In this document: piece by piece, positions 26,656 through 36,870 of the stretch
Position numbering within the stretch: position 1 is the stretch's first letter
Layout of the letters: each line of letters begins with the position of its first letter
Origin: Bacteroidota bacterium
GTDB lineage: Bacteria > Bacteroidota > Bacteroidia > Cytophagales > Cyclobacteriaceae
Length of the DNA stretch: 64,000 bases
NCBI GenBank assembly: GCA_018267215.1
Contig: JAFDYX010000001.1
Coordinates: 62,001 to 126,000, forward strand
Direction: 5' to 3'
Notes under the pieces: model-generated
Databases searched by the model: none
What the model was told of the DNA's origin: nothing
Seen by the model: only the letters and a program-made list of their open reading frames with translations
Translations under genes and position numbers: made by a program

Positions 26656-27645
26656 TCATAATTTTAATTCGGCACGCATCAACGACACAAAATTGCTCAG
26701 CGCATCTTGCCATGTTTCATCAGCATCCCAGCGCGTTCCTAAAAACAAGTTGCCATACTCGGTATTCTTAAAGTAAAATTTATAAATCTTCTTTTTGGAC
26801 GGAATGGTCTTCACCTTCTGCTCGCCTGCCGACATAAAAGTAGTTAATAAGGAGCCTGCCGTTTGCGTAATATCATACCCCAAAATATCGCGCGCCACAT
26901 CTCCGCGTGTATGAACAAAGCGCAACACCAGCCGGTATCCTTTTTCTTCCAGTTCGTTGTCTTTCAGTGCAGGGTCAACCAATTCATATTTATAAGGAAA
27001 ATGATCTTTTAAAAAATCTGTCAGTTGGCTGTCGTCAGCGTCATTGCCCATGCGGGGAATGGCTATTCTAACCAGACGGACATCGGCTGTAAAACGTTCG
27101 TCTCGTTCGCGAAAAAATCGGAGGGAATAGTTTCGCTCTGCCACATCGTTGATGAGCAAACTCTCTTTCTTTTGTGTGCTGATGCAAAAACGATACACGG
27201 CCTGAAGCAATGATGGGAGAGACGTATCTTCCAGTTTCCAGGAGGGGTGTTGATTATCTACAAAATCTTTGGTGCCGTTATAGCGGGTAATTGTAATCTG
27301 AAACCCTTTTCCCGCTTTTTGCAAGAGGATCAGAAACTTAATATTGCGCGAAGAAAAATAATTGGAAAATGAGCGCTCGGGGTCCATACCGCTCAGCACA
27401 TAATCTATATCTATGTACAGCACGGCATCTATGCCCGCCTGCTGAAAATATTTTTGTGCTTCCTGAAGTTCTACCGCATTAAAACTTGCCTCATACAGCA
27501 CCACGGCTCTGCCGGCACATATTCCTTCCGGGAGCGAACTGCCAAAAGTTAAATTAGAAATAAGCTTATCTGTCTCCGTAGGTTGGGCAAAACCGGAAAA
27601 ACGAATTGCCGCAAAAAATAAGATTACTGAAAATCTCAAGCGCAT
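26656..27645 (-). CDS. exported hypothetical protein
   Basis: 329 residues from the ATG at 27645 (MRLRFSVILFFAAIRFSGFA, a signal peptide ending before QPTET); the frame extends 49 codons further upstream with poor composition. The mature protein has no cysteine pair or enzyme motif I recognise. It begins with an alpha/beta-like region (RAVVLYEASFNAVELQEA, VLYIDIDYVL, KFLILLQKAG) and ends in a basic beta-rich segment. Periplasmic location predicted. Divergent from the Asp-box protein gene across about 170 bases. Confidence 0.6.
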   Translation of the reverse strand: MRLRFSVILFFAAIRFSGFAQPTETDKLISNLTFGSSLPEGICAGRAVVLYEASFNAVELQEAQKYFQQAGIDAVLYIDIDYVLSGMDPERSFSNYFSSRNIKFLILLQKAGKGFQITITRYNGTKDFVDNQHPSWKLEDTSLPSLLQAVYRFCISTQKKESLLINDVAERNYSLRFFRERDERFTADVRLVRIAIPRMGNDADDSQLTDFLKDHFPYKYELVDPALKDNELEEKGYRLVLRFVHTRGDVARDILGYDITQTAGSLLTTFMSAGEQKVKTIPSKKKIYKFYFKNTEYGNLFLGTRWDADETWQDALSNFVSLMRAELKL

Positions 27646-27814
27646 GTTGTAGAAACGGAAAACAAAAAAAGATATTGCAACCAATGGCCGTGCGAATTTG
27701 ATAAAAAAATACCTGAGCGCAATAGAGAATGACATGAGAATAATTTCGTGGAAAACTGCACTCTCTCTCAAAAAATCTTTCGTATCTTCCAAACAAACAT
27801 TTAACCTCTACCTT

Positions 27815-30800
27815 ATGCCTCGTTTCTCTTTTCTCGTCCTCGCTTTATTAATTGGCACTTCTGCTTTCTCTCAAAATCTTGACAGCGTTTTTAAATACGT
27901 AAAGTATCGAAGCATTGGCCCCTTTCGCGGTGGCCGGTCTGTCTGCGCATCCGGTGTAGTAAATGAACCTACTACTTACTATATGGGCACTACCGGAGGT
28001 GGCTTGTGGAAGACAGAAGATGCCGGTGTTTCATGGAAAAATATATCTGATGGTTTTTTTAAAACAGGTTCGGTAGGTGCCATCGCAGTTTCGGAGAGCG
28101 ACCCCAACATTGTGTATGTGGGCATGGGCGAACACGCACCCCGCGGAGTGATGACCAGCTATGGTGATGGCGTTTATAAATCGTACGATGCCGGAAAAAC
28201 CTGGAAGAAAATAGGCTTGGAAAAAACGTTACATATTTCGCGCATCGTCATCCACCCCAAAAATCCTGATGTTGTTCTGGTCGCTGCGCAAGGTGCTATC
28301 CACGGCCCCACACCCGATCGCGGGATTTATAAATCTACTAATGGAGGATTGACTTGGACGCGCGTATTATTTGTCAATGAATTAACCGGATGCGCTGAAC
28401 TTTCGATGGATATGAGCAACCCCAAGGTACTGTATGCCGCCATGTGGCACCATCAACGGTTGCCATGGAAGGTGATCAGCGGAGGAGACGGCAGCGGGCT
28501 GTACAAATCCACTGATGGAGGCGATACCTGGGAAAAAATGCAAACCGGCCTTCCCAAAGAAATGGGCAAAATGGCTATTGCCGTGAGCCGTGCCAATCCG
28601 GAAAAAGTTTATGCCGTCATCGAAAGCGATACACAAAAGGAAACGGGCGGTTTGTTTGTTTCTAACGATGCAGGAAAAACCTGGAGCCGTGTGAGCGACA
28701 ACCATGAGTTGGTACAGCGCGCCTGGTATTACATTGAAGTCTTTCCGGATCCGCAAGATGAAAATGTAGTTTATGTACTCAGTTCTCCAGCCCTGCGTTC
28801 TATTGATGGCGGAAAAACGTGGGAACATGTGGAAGGCTGGCATGGCGACACCCACGATTTATGGATCAATCCGCATAACAATAAAAACATGGTATTGGCT
28901 GATGACGGAGGCGCCAGCATCAGTTTTAACAAAGGCAAAACATGGTCGCTTATCAGCAACAACATGCCCACCGGTCAATTCTACCGTATCAATGCAGACA
29001 ACCTGTTTCCATACCACATTTACGGTGGGCAACAAGACAACACATCGGTTCGCATTAAAAATCTATCTCCCGGCAGTGGCGGAATTTCTGAACGCGACTG
29101 GAACTCTTCGGCAGGCAGCGAAAGTGCCTTTCTTGCCTTTAACCCGGACGACCCCAAGTTGGTATTGGGAGGAAGTTACTTGGGCACAATTGATGTTTAC
29201 TATCCGGATGCCCATGCCGGTACTAATATCATGGCTGCGCCTATTCAATACTTAGGCCGCGCCAGCAAAGACATGAAATACCGCTTTAACTGGAATGCGC
29301 CCATCATCTGGTCGAAGCACGAACCCAATACATTTTATCATGGCGCCCAATTGTTATTGCGTACACGCAACAATGGAATGACGTGGGAAGAAGCCTCTCC
29401 CGACCTGACCCGAAACGAAAAAGACAAACAAGGAAAAGGTGGTGGCCCCTACACGGTGGAAGCTGTGGGCGCAGAAAACTATGGCACACTCAGTTATGTG
29501 ATCGAATCTCCCACCGAGAAGGGTGTAATCTGGACAGGCAGCGATGACGGCTTGGTGCAACTTACACGCGATGGCGGAAAAACGTGGAGCAACGTCACTC
29601 CCAAAAACCTTCCCGAGTGTTTAATTAATTCCATTGAGCTCTCTCCTCACGATCCGGCCACAGCTTATCTGGCCACCACACGCTATAAGTTTAACGATTT
29701 TTCGCCTGCCCTGTATAAAACTACCGACTATGGAAAAACATGGACAAACATCAGCAACGGTATCCCTGCCGGAGCGTACACCCGTGTCGTTCGAGAAGAT
29801 GAGGTAAGAAAAAATCTTCTCTTTGCCGGCACTGAAACAGGATTGTATGTAAGTTGGAATGGAGGTGCTTCCTGGCAGCCCTTTCAACTGAACTTACCCA
29901 TTACGCCTATCTCAGATTTGAAAGTCCACAAGGGAGACTTGATTGTGGCCACCATGGGGCGTGCATATTGGATTTTGGATGACCTAAGTTTGATCCGGCA
30001 ATACAATGGTGCCAATGAAACCGTAAAAGTCTTTCAACCTAAAGATGCAGTGATCGGAAACTGGAGCAGCCCTTTAAACAGCACTTCGTCAGACTTTAAA
30101 GGCAGCGATACTTTTCAGGGAATCAATCCGGCCAATGGTGTCGTCATCTATTACAATTTACCGAAGATACCCGATTCGCTACACATCAGTTTAGAAATAC
30201 ACGATGGGATGGGGAAGCTCATCCGCTCATTCAGTTCCAAAAAAGATGAATCCTTTAAATCTTATCCGGGCGGTCCCTCGGCCGAACCATTGCTGACAAA
30301 AACAAAAGGTATCAACCGGTTTGTATGGAATATGCGCTACCCCACCATGACCGGTGTGCCCGAAGTGTATATCGAAAGCAATTTTCATGGCCACAAAGCA
30401 TCGCCCGGCAGTTATTCCATCACATTAAAATATGGGAAGGCTGAAAGTAAAACAGATTGTAAAATTCTTCCCAGCCCATTGTACAATGTTTCTCCTGAAG
30501 CCTATGCAGACTACAATACATTTATGGCTACGGCCGAAGAAAATCTTAACGACATGCACAAAAAAGTAAACCGGATTTTAAAAATGCGACAACAACTGGA
30601 AACGGTACTGAAAGAATTTCCCGAGGGCGACACCTACAAAACGCTGAAAAAGCAAGGGGATGAATTGGTAAAAAAAATGAAAGCTTGGGATGACGACATG
30701 GTGCAGCGCAAAGCCAAAGCGTATGATGACGCAGACAATTATGAAAATAAGTTTACGGCTAATTTTTTATTTCTGATCAACCATGCTGAAGGGGATATTC

Positions 30801-30961
30801 CAAAAGTAACTCAACCCAGTCGCGATCGTTATCAAGAACTTTTACTGGAATGGAACAAACTCAACACCCGCGCACTGGAGATTACGGACAAAGATATTCC
30901 TGCCTACACCAAGCAACTATGGGATGCCGGCATTGGAGCTGTGAGCGTACCGCAGAAATAG
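27815..30961 (+). CDS. secreted Asp-box (BNR/sortilin-like) beta-propeller protein
   Basis: 1048 residues from the ATG at 27815, which gives a clean signal peptide ([19 protein letters not shown]). At least nine Asp-box hairpins (SxDxGxTW) are visible: [63 protein letters not shown]. They form one or two large propellers like VPS10/sortilin or xyloglucanase folds. The C-terminal 300 residues are beta-sandwich then coiled-coil ([18 protein letters not shown]). Many Bacteroidota encode this family without a proven activity; glycosidase action is possible but no catalytic pair can be named. Confidence 0.82.
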   Translation: MPRFSFLVLALLIGTSAFSQNLDSVFKYVKYRSIGPFRGGRSVCASGVVNEPTTYYMGTTGGGLWKTEDAGVSWKNISDGFFKTGSVGAIAVSESDPNIVYVGMGEHAPRGVMTSYGDGVYKSYDAGKTWKKIGLEKTLHISRIVIHPKNPDVVLVAAQGAIHGPTPDRGIYKSTNGGLTWTRVLFVNELTGCAELSMDMSNPKVLYAAMWHHQRLPWKVISGGDGSGLYKSTDGGDTWEKMQTGLPKEMGKMAIAVSRANPEKVYAVIESDTQKETGGLFVSNDAGKTWSRVSDNHELVQRAWYYIEVFPDPQDENVVYVLSSPALRSIDGGKTWEHVEGWHGDTHDLWINPHNNKNMVLADDGGASISFNKGKTWSLISNNMPTGQFYRINADNLFPYHIYGGQQDNTSVRIKNLSPGSGGISERDWNSSAGSESAFLAFNPDDPKLVLGGSYLGTIDVYYPDAHAGTNIMAAPIQYLGRASKDMKYRFNWNAPIIWSKHEPNTFYHGAQLLLRTRNNGMTWEEASPDLTRNEKDKQGKGGGPYTVEAVGAENYGTLSYVIESPTEKGVIWTGSDDGLVQLTRDGGKTWSNVTPKNLPECLINSIELSPHDPATAYLATTRYKFNDFSPALYKTTDYGKTWTNISNGIPAGAYTRVVREDEVRKNLLFAGTETGLYVSWNGGASWQPFQLNLPITPISDLKVHKGDLIVATMGRAYWILDDLSLIRQYNGANETVKVFQPKDAVIGNWSSPLNSTSSDFKGSDTFQGINPANGVVIYYNLPKIPDSLHISLEIHDGMGKLIRSFSSKKDESFKSYPGGPSAEPLLTKTKGINRFVWNMRYPTMTGVPEVYIESNFHGHKASPGSYSITLKYGKAESKTDCKILPSPLYNVSPEAYADYNTFMATAEENLNDMHKKVNRILKMRQQLETVLKEFPEGDTYKTLKKQGDELVKKMKAWDDDMVQRKAKAYDDADNYENKFTANFLFLINHAEGDIPKVTQPSRDRYQELLLEWNKLNTRALEITDKDIPAYTKQLWDAGIGAVSVPQK

Positions 30962-31066
30962 ATTCTGTTTTCTTGTCATCGTGCGGTAACAAGGAAACTT
31001 ACCTATCTGCTGCGTTTGCTGTTGTTTTCCCATTAACTTTACATGTCAAATCATAAACCGGCTATC

Positions 31067-31735
31067 ATGTCTATTCGTAAACGATTTTCAGAGCAAGACC
31101 TTGAACGAATCAAAGAGGCGGTGCGTCAGGCCGAAAGTAAAATATCGGGCGAGATCGTCCCGGTGTTTGTTGAAAAAAGCGGGGTCTATTCTGTTGCCAA
31201 CTATCGGGCTGCCTTGGTAGCCGGCTCGCTGGCCTACTTAGTCATCGTTTTGTTTGATCGCTACCTCCATGGCGCATCTAAACTTCTCGGCATTTATGAT
31301 CGCGATCCTTTGTTAGTGTTTTTATTAATTGCCATCGCATGTCTGCTGGGATCAACGGCCGCTCATTATATTCCTTCTCTACAAAAATTTTTTATCAGTC
31401 AGCATCATTTCGACCGGATGACGCGCCAGCGTGCCGAAACTGCTTTTTTGCAAGAAGAAGTTTTTAACACCCGCCATCGCACAGGCATTATGATTTTCAT
31501 TTCATTTTTTGAAAAAGAAGTAATGGTCATTGCCGATCGCGGCATCAGCAAGGTAGTAGAGCAAAAAGAATGGGACAACATGGTGCAAGGCATTATTCTC
31601 AATATCCGCATGGGCAACGTAGTGCGCGGCATGGAAGCTGCCATCTTGCGCTGCGGAGAAATTCTTTTGGAAAAAGGTTTCCTAAAAACTGCCGATGATG
31701 TAAACGAATTGAAAGATGATTTGAGAATGGAATGA
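31067..31735 (+). CDS. TPM-domain membrane protein
   Basis: 222 residues from the ATG at 31067 (MSIRKRFSEQDLERIKEAV), typical for the family; an ATG 24 bases upstream also exists but lies 1 base after a near -7 box (TAACTTTA). Residues 20-40 start the TPM fold (AESKISGEIVPVFVE), interrupted by two membrane helices (about 48-68 and 85-105), and the TPM domain resumes with FISFFEKEVMVIADRGI. First of three consecutive TPM genes; its stop overlaps the next start (ATGA). Confidence 0.8.
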   Translation: MSIRKRFSEQDLERIKEAVRQAESKISGEIVPVFVEKSGVYSVANYRAALVAGSLAYLVIVLFDRYLHGASKLLGIYDRDPLLVFLLIAIACLLGSTAAHYIPSLQKFFISQHHFDRMTRQRAETAFLQEEVFNTRHRTGIMIFISFFEKEVMVIADRGISKVVEQKEWDNMVQGIILNIRMGNVVRGMEAAILRCGEILLEKGFLKTADDVNELKDDLRME

Positions 31736-32523
31736 GCCGTCTCAAATTTTCGATTCTACAATTAATCCTCATGGTAAAAAACAAATTAAAAAATTTAAGA
31801 ATTTATTTTTTGCTGCCTGTGGCGGTGCTGGCTTTTATTTTCCTGCTTGCCCTTCCGGCCAAGGCGCAATTGAAAGTGCCCGACCATGCAGGCGTTTGGG
31901 TGCATGACGAAGCCGGAGTCCTCTCTGCACAGACTAAATCTCAGTTGGAGGCTTACTTAAAAGCTGAGCGCGATTCTACCTCCAACCAGATAGCCGTACT
32001 CATCGTTCCATCGCTGGAAGGTGAAGACATCAGTGCCTGGGGTATCCGCGTAGCCGATGCCTGGAAAATAGGCACGAAAGAAAATGATAACGGTGTGCTG
32101 CTGTTGGTGGCCATCAAAGACAAGCGCGTGCGCATTGAAGTGGGACAAGGGCTGGAAGGTGTTTTGACCGATGCGTTGTCAAGCCGTATCAACCGAAACG
32201 AAATAGCGCCCCGTTTTCGCCAAGGCGATTATGAGGGCGGAGTTATTGCCGGAGTTATCGCTATCAAAAAAGCTATCAAGGGGCAATATGTCAATACAGA
32301 TCCTCCGCAGCGGAAACATGGAGGCCGCTCTCCCTGGGTTACGATTGTTGTCATCATCCTTCTGTTAATCTTTGCATCGCGCAAAGGCGGTGGCGGCATG
32401 GGCGGATACTGGGCTGCCGGTATGTTGATGGGTGGATTGGGCAAGCGCAACTCAGGAGGGAGCGACCGCGACTATGGAGGCGGGGGCAGTTTTGGTGGCG
32501 GTGGCTCCAGCGATTCGTGGTAA
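31732..32523 (+). CDS. YgcG-type TPM-domain protein, glycine-rich tail
   Basis: 263 residues: N-terminal signal or anchor (about 23-45), TPM domain (residues 50-180; WVHDEAGVLSAQTKSQLEAY, NGVLLLVAIKDKRVRIEVGQ, IAPRFRQGDY), one membrane helix (about 203-215) and a Gly/Ser-rich tail with GGGSFGGGGSSDSW. This is the YgcG/TLP18.3-Psb32-MOLO1 architecture, linked to membrane-protein maintenance but without an established bacterial reaction. It overlaps the preceding gene (ATGA) and is followed by a paralogue. Confidence 0.85.
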   Translation: MSRLKFSILQLILMVKNKLKNLRIYFLLPVAVLAFIFLLALPAKAQLKVPDHAGVWVHDEAGVLSAQTKSQLEAYLKAERDSTSNQIAVLIVPSLEGEDISAWGIRVADAWKIGTKENDNGVLLLVAIKDKRVRIEVGQGLEGVLTDALSSRINRNEIAPRFRQGDYEGGVIAGVIAIKKAIKGQYVNTDPPQRKHGGRSPWVTIVVIILLLIFASRKGGGGMGGYWAAGMLMGGLGKRNSGGSDRDYGGGGSFGGGGSSDSW

Positions 32524-32564
32524 CAAAATATTAACCTGTAATTTATAACGAACTACTTTGTAAG

Positions 32565-33509
32565 ATGACCTTTCTCCGCTCCGTTTATACCCACCTCTAC
32601 CGGACTTTATTGATTTCTTGTTTTTTTGTGAGCTCCATTTCCATGGCGCAGAAATCTGTGCCGGAGCTGTGGGGGCAGCGCGTGCACGATGAGGCGCATG
32701 TTTTGCAGCCGGCTACTGTCGATCAGTTGGAAAAGAACTTGAAAGCTTATGAAGACTCTACCACCAATCAGATTGCCATCCTTATCATTCCCTCGCTAGG
32801 TGATGAAGTACTCGAACAATATTCACTGCAAGTAGTAGAAAAATGGAAGTTGGGTAAAAAAGGAAAAGACAACGGGGTGCTGTTGCTTATTGCTGTGGAC
32901 GACCATAAGATGCGCATTGAAGTGGGACAAGGGTTGGAGGGCGTGCTAACCGATGCCCAGTGCAACCGCATTATCCGCAATGAAATTGCTCCCGAATTTA
33001 AACGAGGAAATTTTGATGATGGCGTGAAGGCGGGAATCGCGGGCATCACCAAGGCAATAGCCGGAGAATATGAAGCTGAAGATGCGACATCAGAGGAGGG
33101 GTTATCGCTGACCGGAAAAATATTGATAGGATGCTTCATCTTTGGCATCCTTGGTTTATTTTCTACGCTTTCTTTGTTCTCTTCCGGTTATCTCAGTTGG
33201 AGTTTATATTTTTTTCTAATTCCTTTTTGGATTGTATTTCCGTGGATAGCTGTCGGTGTTACTGCCGGAGGCGTGTTGGCCGTAACCTATATTATTGGTA
33301 TGCCCATCGCGAAAATTATTTTAGGACGGACGGAGTGGGGCAAAAAGAAAATCAAAGTATGGAAAACGAGTTCTTCAACCGGAAGGTCTGGCAGCAGTGG
33401 TGGAAGTTGGAGCAGCGGCTGGGGTGGCTATTCGTCAGGCGGTGGAGGCAGTAGTTTTTCCGGAGGGGGCGGCAGCTTCGGTGGTGGCGGCAGCAGCGGA
33501 GGATGGTAG
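32565..33509 (+). CDS. YgcG-type TPM-domain protein, paralogue
   Basis: 314 residues. A signal peptide precedes a TPM domain that closely follows the preceding gene: RVHDEAHVLQPATVDQLEK, NGVLLLIAVDDHKMRIEVGQ, IAPEFKRGNF. Two to three hydrophobic segments (about 180-255) and a Gly/Ser-rich tail ending in GGGGSFGGGGSSGGW complete it. The similarity of domain order and motifs points to tandem duplication, with the membrane part then diverging. A TACTTTG box 4 bases before the ATG suggests possible independent transcription. It ends 3 bases from the convergent NAD kinase gene. Confidence 0.85.
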   Translation: MTFLRSVYTHLYRTLLISCFFVSSISMAQKSVPELWGQRVHDEAHVLQPATVDQLEKNLKAYEDSTTNQIAILIIPSLGDEVLEQYSLQVVEKWKLGKKGKDNGVLLLIAVDDHKMRIEVGQGLEGVLTDAQCNRIIRNEIAPEFKRGNFDDGVKAGIAGITKAIAGEYEAEDATSEEGLSLTGKILIGCFIFGILGLFSTLSLFSSGYLSWSLYFFLIPFWIVFPWIAVGVTAGGVLAVTYIIGMPIAKIILGRTEWGKKKIKVWKTSSSTGRSGSSGGSWSSGWGGYSSGGGGSSFSGGGGSFGGGGSSGGW

Positions 33510-33512
33510 TTT

Positions 33513-34388
33513 TTAATTTCTGATATCTAAGCCCCAGTTTAACTTTTGGCGTAGCGTATCAAAATAATCTTGGTCTTCAAGTTGGATTAAGTTAACGCGG
33601 AACTTTTCTTTCTTGATTTTTAGTTTCACCGTTTCGTCAATAGTTTCAAACCGCGAGTCGAGGGAGATCAGATATTTTTTGCTTCGTCCTTCAATCAAAA
33701 AGGTGATCTCTGATTTATCGGAAAGTACAATCGGGCGTATGCCCAAGTTATGCGGACTTACCGGAGTGATAATAAAACTTTCTGACTCTGGGTAAACCAG
33801 CGGCCCTCCGCAACTTAACGAATAACCGGTGGAGCCCGTAGGCGTAGATACAATCACACCATCCGCCCAATAGGAGTTCAGCAATTTGCCATCTACAAAC
33901 ACATGCACCGTAATCATGGATGACGTGTCTTTTTTCATAATGGTGAAATCATTCAGCCCAAAATTCAATCCGTCAAATAATTTGGGTGTAGAAATTAATT
34001 TCAAAAGCGAGCGGCTATCAATTTTATATTTTTCGTTTATCAGTGCTTCTATGGCTCTCTCCAGATCATCGCGGTTATTAACGGCCAGAAATCCGAGTCG
34101 CCCTGTGTTGATGCCGAGTATCGGCACCTCAGTCTGGCGCACATAGGTAACCGATTCCAGCATGGTGCCATCACCACCCAGCGACAGAAAAAAATCCAGA
34201 TGCTTTAAGGAATGATCGTGATCAAACGTTTTGATTTTATATTCATGCAACTGAGATGCCTTTAATGATTTGGCAAATTTATCCGACACCCACGTTTCCA
34301 CTCCATGCCGTTCGAGTTCGTCTAAAATCTTGATCAAAAATCTTGACGACTTATTTTGAAAATCCTTACCGTGGATGCCGATGCGCAT
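33513..34388 (-). CDS. nadK: NAD kinase
   Basis: 291 residues. NAD kinase phosphorylates NAD to NADP using ATP or polyphosphate. Signatures are present: SLGGDGTMLESV (GGDGT) near residue 65, NTGRLGFLAV, the NDFTIMKKD segment and PTGSTGYSLSCGGP. Full length. It ends the operon that begins upstream with yqeY, the CBS gene being 9 bases before it. Confidence 0.95.
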   Translation of the reverse strand: MRIGIHGKDFQNKSSRFLIKILDELERHGVETWVSDKFAKSLKASQLHEYKIKTFDHDHSLKHLDFFLSLGGDGTMLESVTYVRQTEVPILGINTGRLGFLAVNNRDDLERAIEALINEKYKIDSRSLLKLISTPKLFDGLNFGLNDFTIMKKDTSSMITVHVFVDGKLLNSYWADGVIVSTPTGSTGYSLSCGGPLVYPESESFIITPVSPHNLGIRPIVLSDKSEITFLIEGRSKKYLISLDSRFETIDETVKLKIKKEKFRVNLIQLEDQDYFDTLRQKLNWGLDIRN

Positions 34389-34397
34389 AGGGAGAGG

Positions 34398-35066
34398 TTA
34401 GATGTCAAGGTATTTCAACAGCAGATCAAGCCGCTCTTGCTCGCCTGTATTGGCAATGGCCGCCTCTTGATAGCGGCCGATCACGCGGTAGTTAAACCGC
34501 TCGAGTGTGGCCACAATGCGCGACAGATCAATCTGGTTAATTTTTAAAGTGATCTTCACTTTGCCTTTGTCCATCGGGTCTCCCACCATAATGCTGCTGA
34601 TCACCTTAGCATTATTTTCTTCTACATAACGACAAATTTCTGCTAAGGAATAATCAATCAGATCCATAGATAGAACCAAAATTCCTCCCGGCATTTGTAC
34701 GGCTGCCGTTTGGGCAAACGAAGCCATAATATCTTGCACGGTAATAACCCCGGCATATTTATCGGTGTCGTCCAGCACACAAACCATTTGCAGTTTGTGG
34801 TGCGAGGCAGTTTTCAGAATATCGTAGAAGTGAGAATCCAACCTGACGGTGCAGTCTTTGCCGACCAGCTCAAACTGGCTAAGGTCTTTGCCAATGTCGT
34901 TGGATTCGAGGATGATCTCCTCAGAGATAAAACCCAGCAGCGTTCCTTCGTCCACCACGGGCATATAGTTGCAGCGAAACTCTTCCATCCACACAATGGC
35001 TTTATGCGCATCGTCCGTCACTTTCAGGGGCGGAATCATGTGGTTGATAAGCTCTTCGGCAATCAT
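34398..35066 (-). CDS. CBS-domain protein with C-terminal ACT-like domain
   Basis: 222 residues. Two CBS motifs span residues 1-135 (HMIPPLKVTDDAHKAIVWM ... YMPVVDEGTLLGFISEE and HKLQMVCVLDDTDKYAGVIT). The remainder resembles an ACT fold (GGILVLSMDLIDYSLAEICR, KVKITLKINQIDLSRIVATL). CBS pairs bind adenosyl ligands (AMP, ATP, SAM) and ACT folds bind small effectors, so this is probably a regulator. It sits 1 base after the hydrolase stop and 9 bases before nadK, an order that recurs in Cytophagales. Confidence 0.8.
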   Translation of the reverse strand: MIAEELINHMIPPLKVTDDAHKAIVWMEEFRCNYMPVVDEGTLLGFISEEIILESNDIGKDLSQFELVGKDCTVRLDSHFYDILKTASHHKLQMVCVLDDTDKYAGVITVQDIMASFAQTAAVQMPGGILVLSMDLIDYSLAEICRYVEENNAKVISSIMVGDPMDKGKVKITLKINQIDLSRIVATLERFNYRVIGRYQEAAIANTGEQERLDLLLKYLDI

Positions 35067-35067
35067 G

Positions 35068-35826
35068 TTAGTTTTGTTTAACTAAAAAATCTTTTACCAG
35101 AAGATTAAATTTTTCGGGATGCTCCATCATCGGGGCATGGCAACATTTGTCTATAAATTTTAATTCTGAATTAGGAATCAGCCGATTAAATTCGTAGCCC
35201 ACCATGGGTGGGGTAATGGTGTCGTTCAGTCCCCAAACCAGCAGTGTGGGCACCTTAATGGTGGGCAACTCCAGCGCCAGGTTATTCCGTTGGGCTGACT
35301 TGGCTATGGCCACAATGCGCATACATTTAGGAATGCTTTTGGTGGTTTCAAAAACTTCGTCCACCAATTCTTTGGAGGCCACGTTGGGGTCATAAAAAGT
35401 GTAGGCCACACGCTCGCGGATGTAGTCATAACTTCCTCTGCGCGGGTACGAGCCACCCATAGTATTTTCAAACAAACCCGAACTTCCGGTGAGCACTAAT
35501 TTGGAAACTTTGGCCGGGTTGGCAAGTGTGTAGAGAATACCGACATGGCCACCGAGGGAGTTGCCCATGATGATCATATTGTCGAGCTGCATCGTCTCCA
35601 CAAACTTTTCGGTAAACTCGCGCAAGCCCACCAGCCCTGCTTCTTTAATCGGCATCTCATAGATGGGCAGCATGGGGATCACTACCCGCAAGTCTTTGGA
35701 GTAATGATTGACTACGCCTTCCCAATTACTCAGCGCTCCAAATAGCCCGTGCAGCAGCATCAGCACCTGGCCTTGCCCTTCGTCCACGTATTTGAATCCT
35801 TCTTTTTCTTTTATTACCAGTGCCAT
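35068..35826 (-). CDS. alpha/beta hydrolase
   Basis: 252 residues, cytoplasmic. Features: LLHGLFGALSNWEGV oxyanion region, nucleophile elbow MGNSLGGHVG (Ser near residue 93), acidic residue in LVWGLNDTITPP and catalytic histidine in KCCHAPMMEHPE. The pattern fits the general serine hydrolase/lyase family; the substrate is not predictable. Located between cvpA and the CBS/NAD kinase genes on one strand. Confidence 0.85.
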   Translation of the reverse strand: MALVIKEKEGFKYVDEGQGQVLMLLHGLFGALSNWEGVVNHYSKDLRVVIPMLPIYEMPIKEAGLVGLREFTEKFVETMQLDNMIIMGNSLGGHVGILYTLANPAKVSKLVLTGSSGLFENTMGGSYPRRGSYDYIRERVAYTFYDPNVASKELVDEVFETTKSIPKCMRIVAIAKSAQRNNLALELPTIKVPTLLVWGLNDTITPPMVGYEFNRLIPNSELKFIDKCCHAPMMEHPEKFNLLVKDFLVKQN

Positions 35827-35868
35827 GTGTCGCTAATTTCCCTTTAAGTAAGCAAAAAAAAATGGAAG

Positions 35869-36375
35869 TTAGAATTGCCTGAAAGTTTCTTTAAAAAAAG
35901 GAATAAAATCTGAGAACATTTCAGACACCCGTTTAGCAAATACCTGTGTCTTCGGATAAATCCACGAGCCCTGTTTCCAGGCATCAGGAAAATCGTAACC
36001 CACCTTGTGCACAAGCCATAAAATAACGCTGGCGCTGAACGCAAATTTTATGATGCCTAGCAAAGCGCCTGCCGTAGCATCTACTTTTCCAAGAAACGAT
36101 TCATCCATCAGGTGTTTTATCCGGTTGCCCAAAAAGATCACTCCGATCATCACCAATATGAAAATGAGAAAGAAGGAGAGATAGGGCAAGAAGGCCGTGT
36201 CGGCATTGAACTGACGGTGTAAATAAGAAACGCCCCAGCCCATAAACTTGAAGCCGATAAATACGCCCAGCACCAAGGCCACCACAAAAAAGAGTTCGGC
36301 CAAAAAGCCACGCTTATAGCCAAAGTAGGCACCCAAGGCAAAGAAAACCAGCAGGGCAATGTCTATTTTGCTCAA
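35869..36375 (-). CDS. CvpA family membrane protein
   Basis: 168 residues, four membrane helices (about 4-25, 27-48, 63-85, 103-125), N-terminus KIDIALLVFFALGAYFGYKRGF typical of CvpA. The family is involved in colicin V export and envelope stress tolerance. The start is a TTG whose last two bases overlap the yqeY stop (TTGA); there is no ATG before the family-typical N-terminus, so the TTG start is likely real and translationally coupled. Confidence 0.83.
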   Translation of the reverse strand: MSKIDIALLVFFALGAYFGYKRGFLAELFFVVALVLGVFIGFKFMGWGVSYLHRQFNADTAFLPYLSFFLIFILVMIGVIFLGNRIKHLMDESFLGKVDATAGALLGIIKFAFSASVILWLVHKVGYDFPDAWKQGSWIYPKTQVFAKRVSEMFSDFIPFFKETFRQF

Positions 36376-36824
36376 AGCGCCAATAGTTTTTTTACCAGTT
36401 CGGAAATTACCTTGCCATCGGCCTGCCCAGCCAAAGTCTTGGTGGCAACACCCATCACCTTGCCCATATCTTGCGGCCCCTTCGCACCGATTTGTGCGAT
36501 AATCTCCTTCAACTTCGATTCAATTTCTACTGCCGTAAGCTGCTTGGGCAAATAGCGGTTGATGACTTCGAGTTGGAACAATTCGCGTTGGGCTAAGTCG
36601 CTGCGGTTTTCTTTTTGAAAAATCTCGGCCGACTCTTTTCGCTGTTTGGCCGCTTTCATCAATAATTTATTTTCGGCATCGGCAGCCATATCGCCACTGC
36701 CACCTTTTTCGGTTTCGGCCAACAGGATCATAGATTTAATGCTGCGCAGCACTTCCAGTTCTTCTTTGTTCTTGGCCAGCATAGCGGTTTTGATATCATT
36801 ATCAATTTTTGATTTAAGGCTCAT
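36372..36824 (-). CDS. GatB/YqeY domain protein
   Basis: 150 residues from the ATG at 36824 ([20 protein letters not shown]), the normal YqeY start; the frame extends upstream into the pdxJ promoter region but that part is not coding. Helical domain related to the tail of GatB (amidotransferase), with [19 protein letters not shown] and [20 protein letters not shown]. Proposed to affect tRNA-dependent amidation, not proven. It heads the operon running to nadK and is divergent from pdxJ. Confidence 0.88.
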   Translation of the reverse strand: MSLKSKIDNDIKTAMLAKNKEELEVLRSIKSMILLAETEKGGSGDMAADAENKLLMKAAKQRKESAEIFQKENRSDLAQRELFQLEVINRYLPKQLTAVEIESKLKEIIAQIGAKGPQDMGKVMGVATKTLAGQADGKVISELVKKLLAL

Positions 36825-36832
36825 GGTATTTG

Positions 36833-36840
36833 TAAATTTG
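36833..36840 (+). promoter_or_regulatory. -7 promoter box of pdxJ
   Basis: TAAATTTG matches TAnnTTTG and lies 30 bases before the pdxJ ATG, within the 46-base gap to the divergent yqeY gene. Confidence 0.4.
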
Positions 36841-36870
36841 TCTGTAAAATTAATATTAAGTACTAAAACA

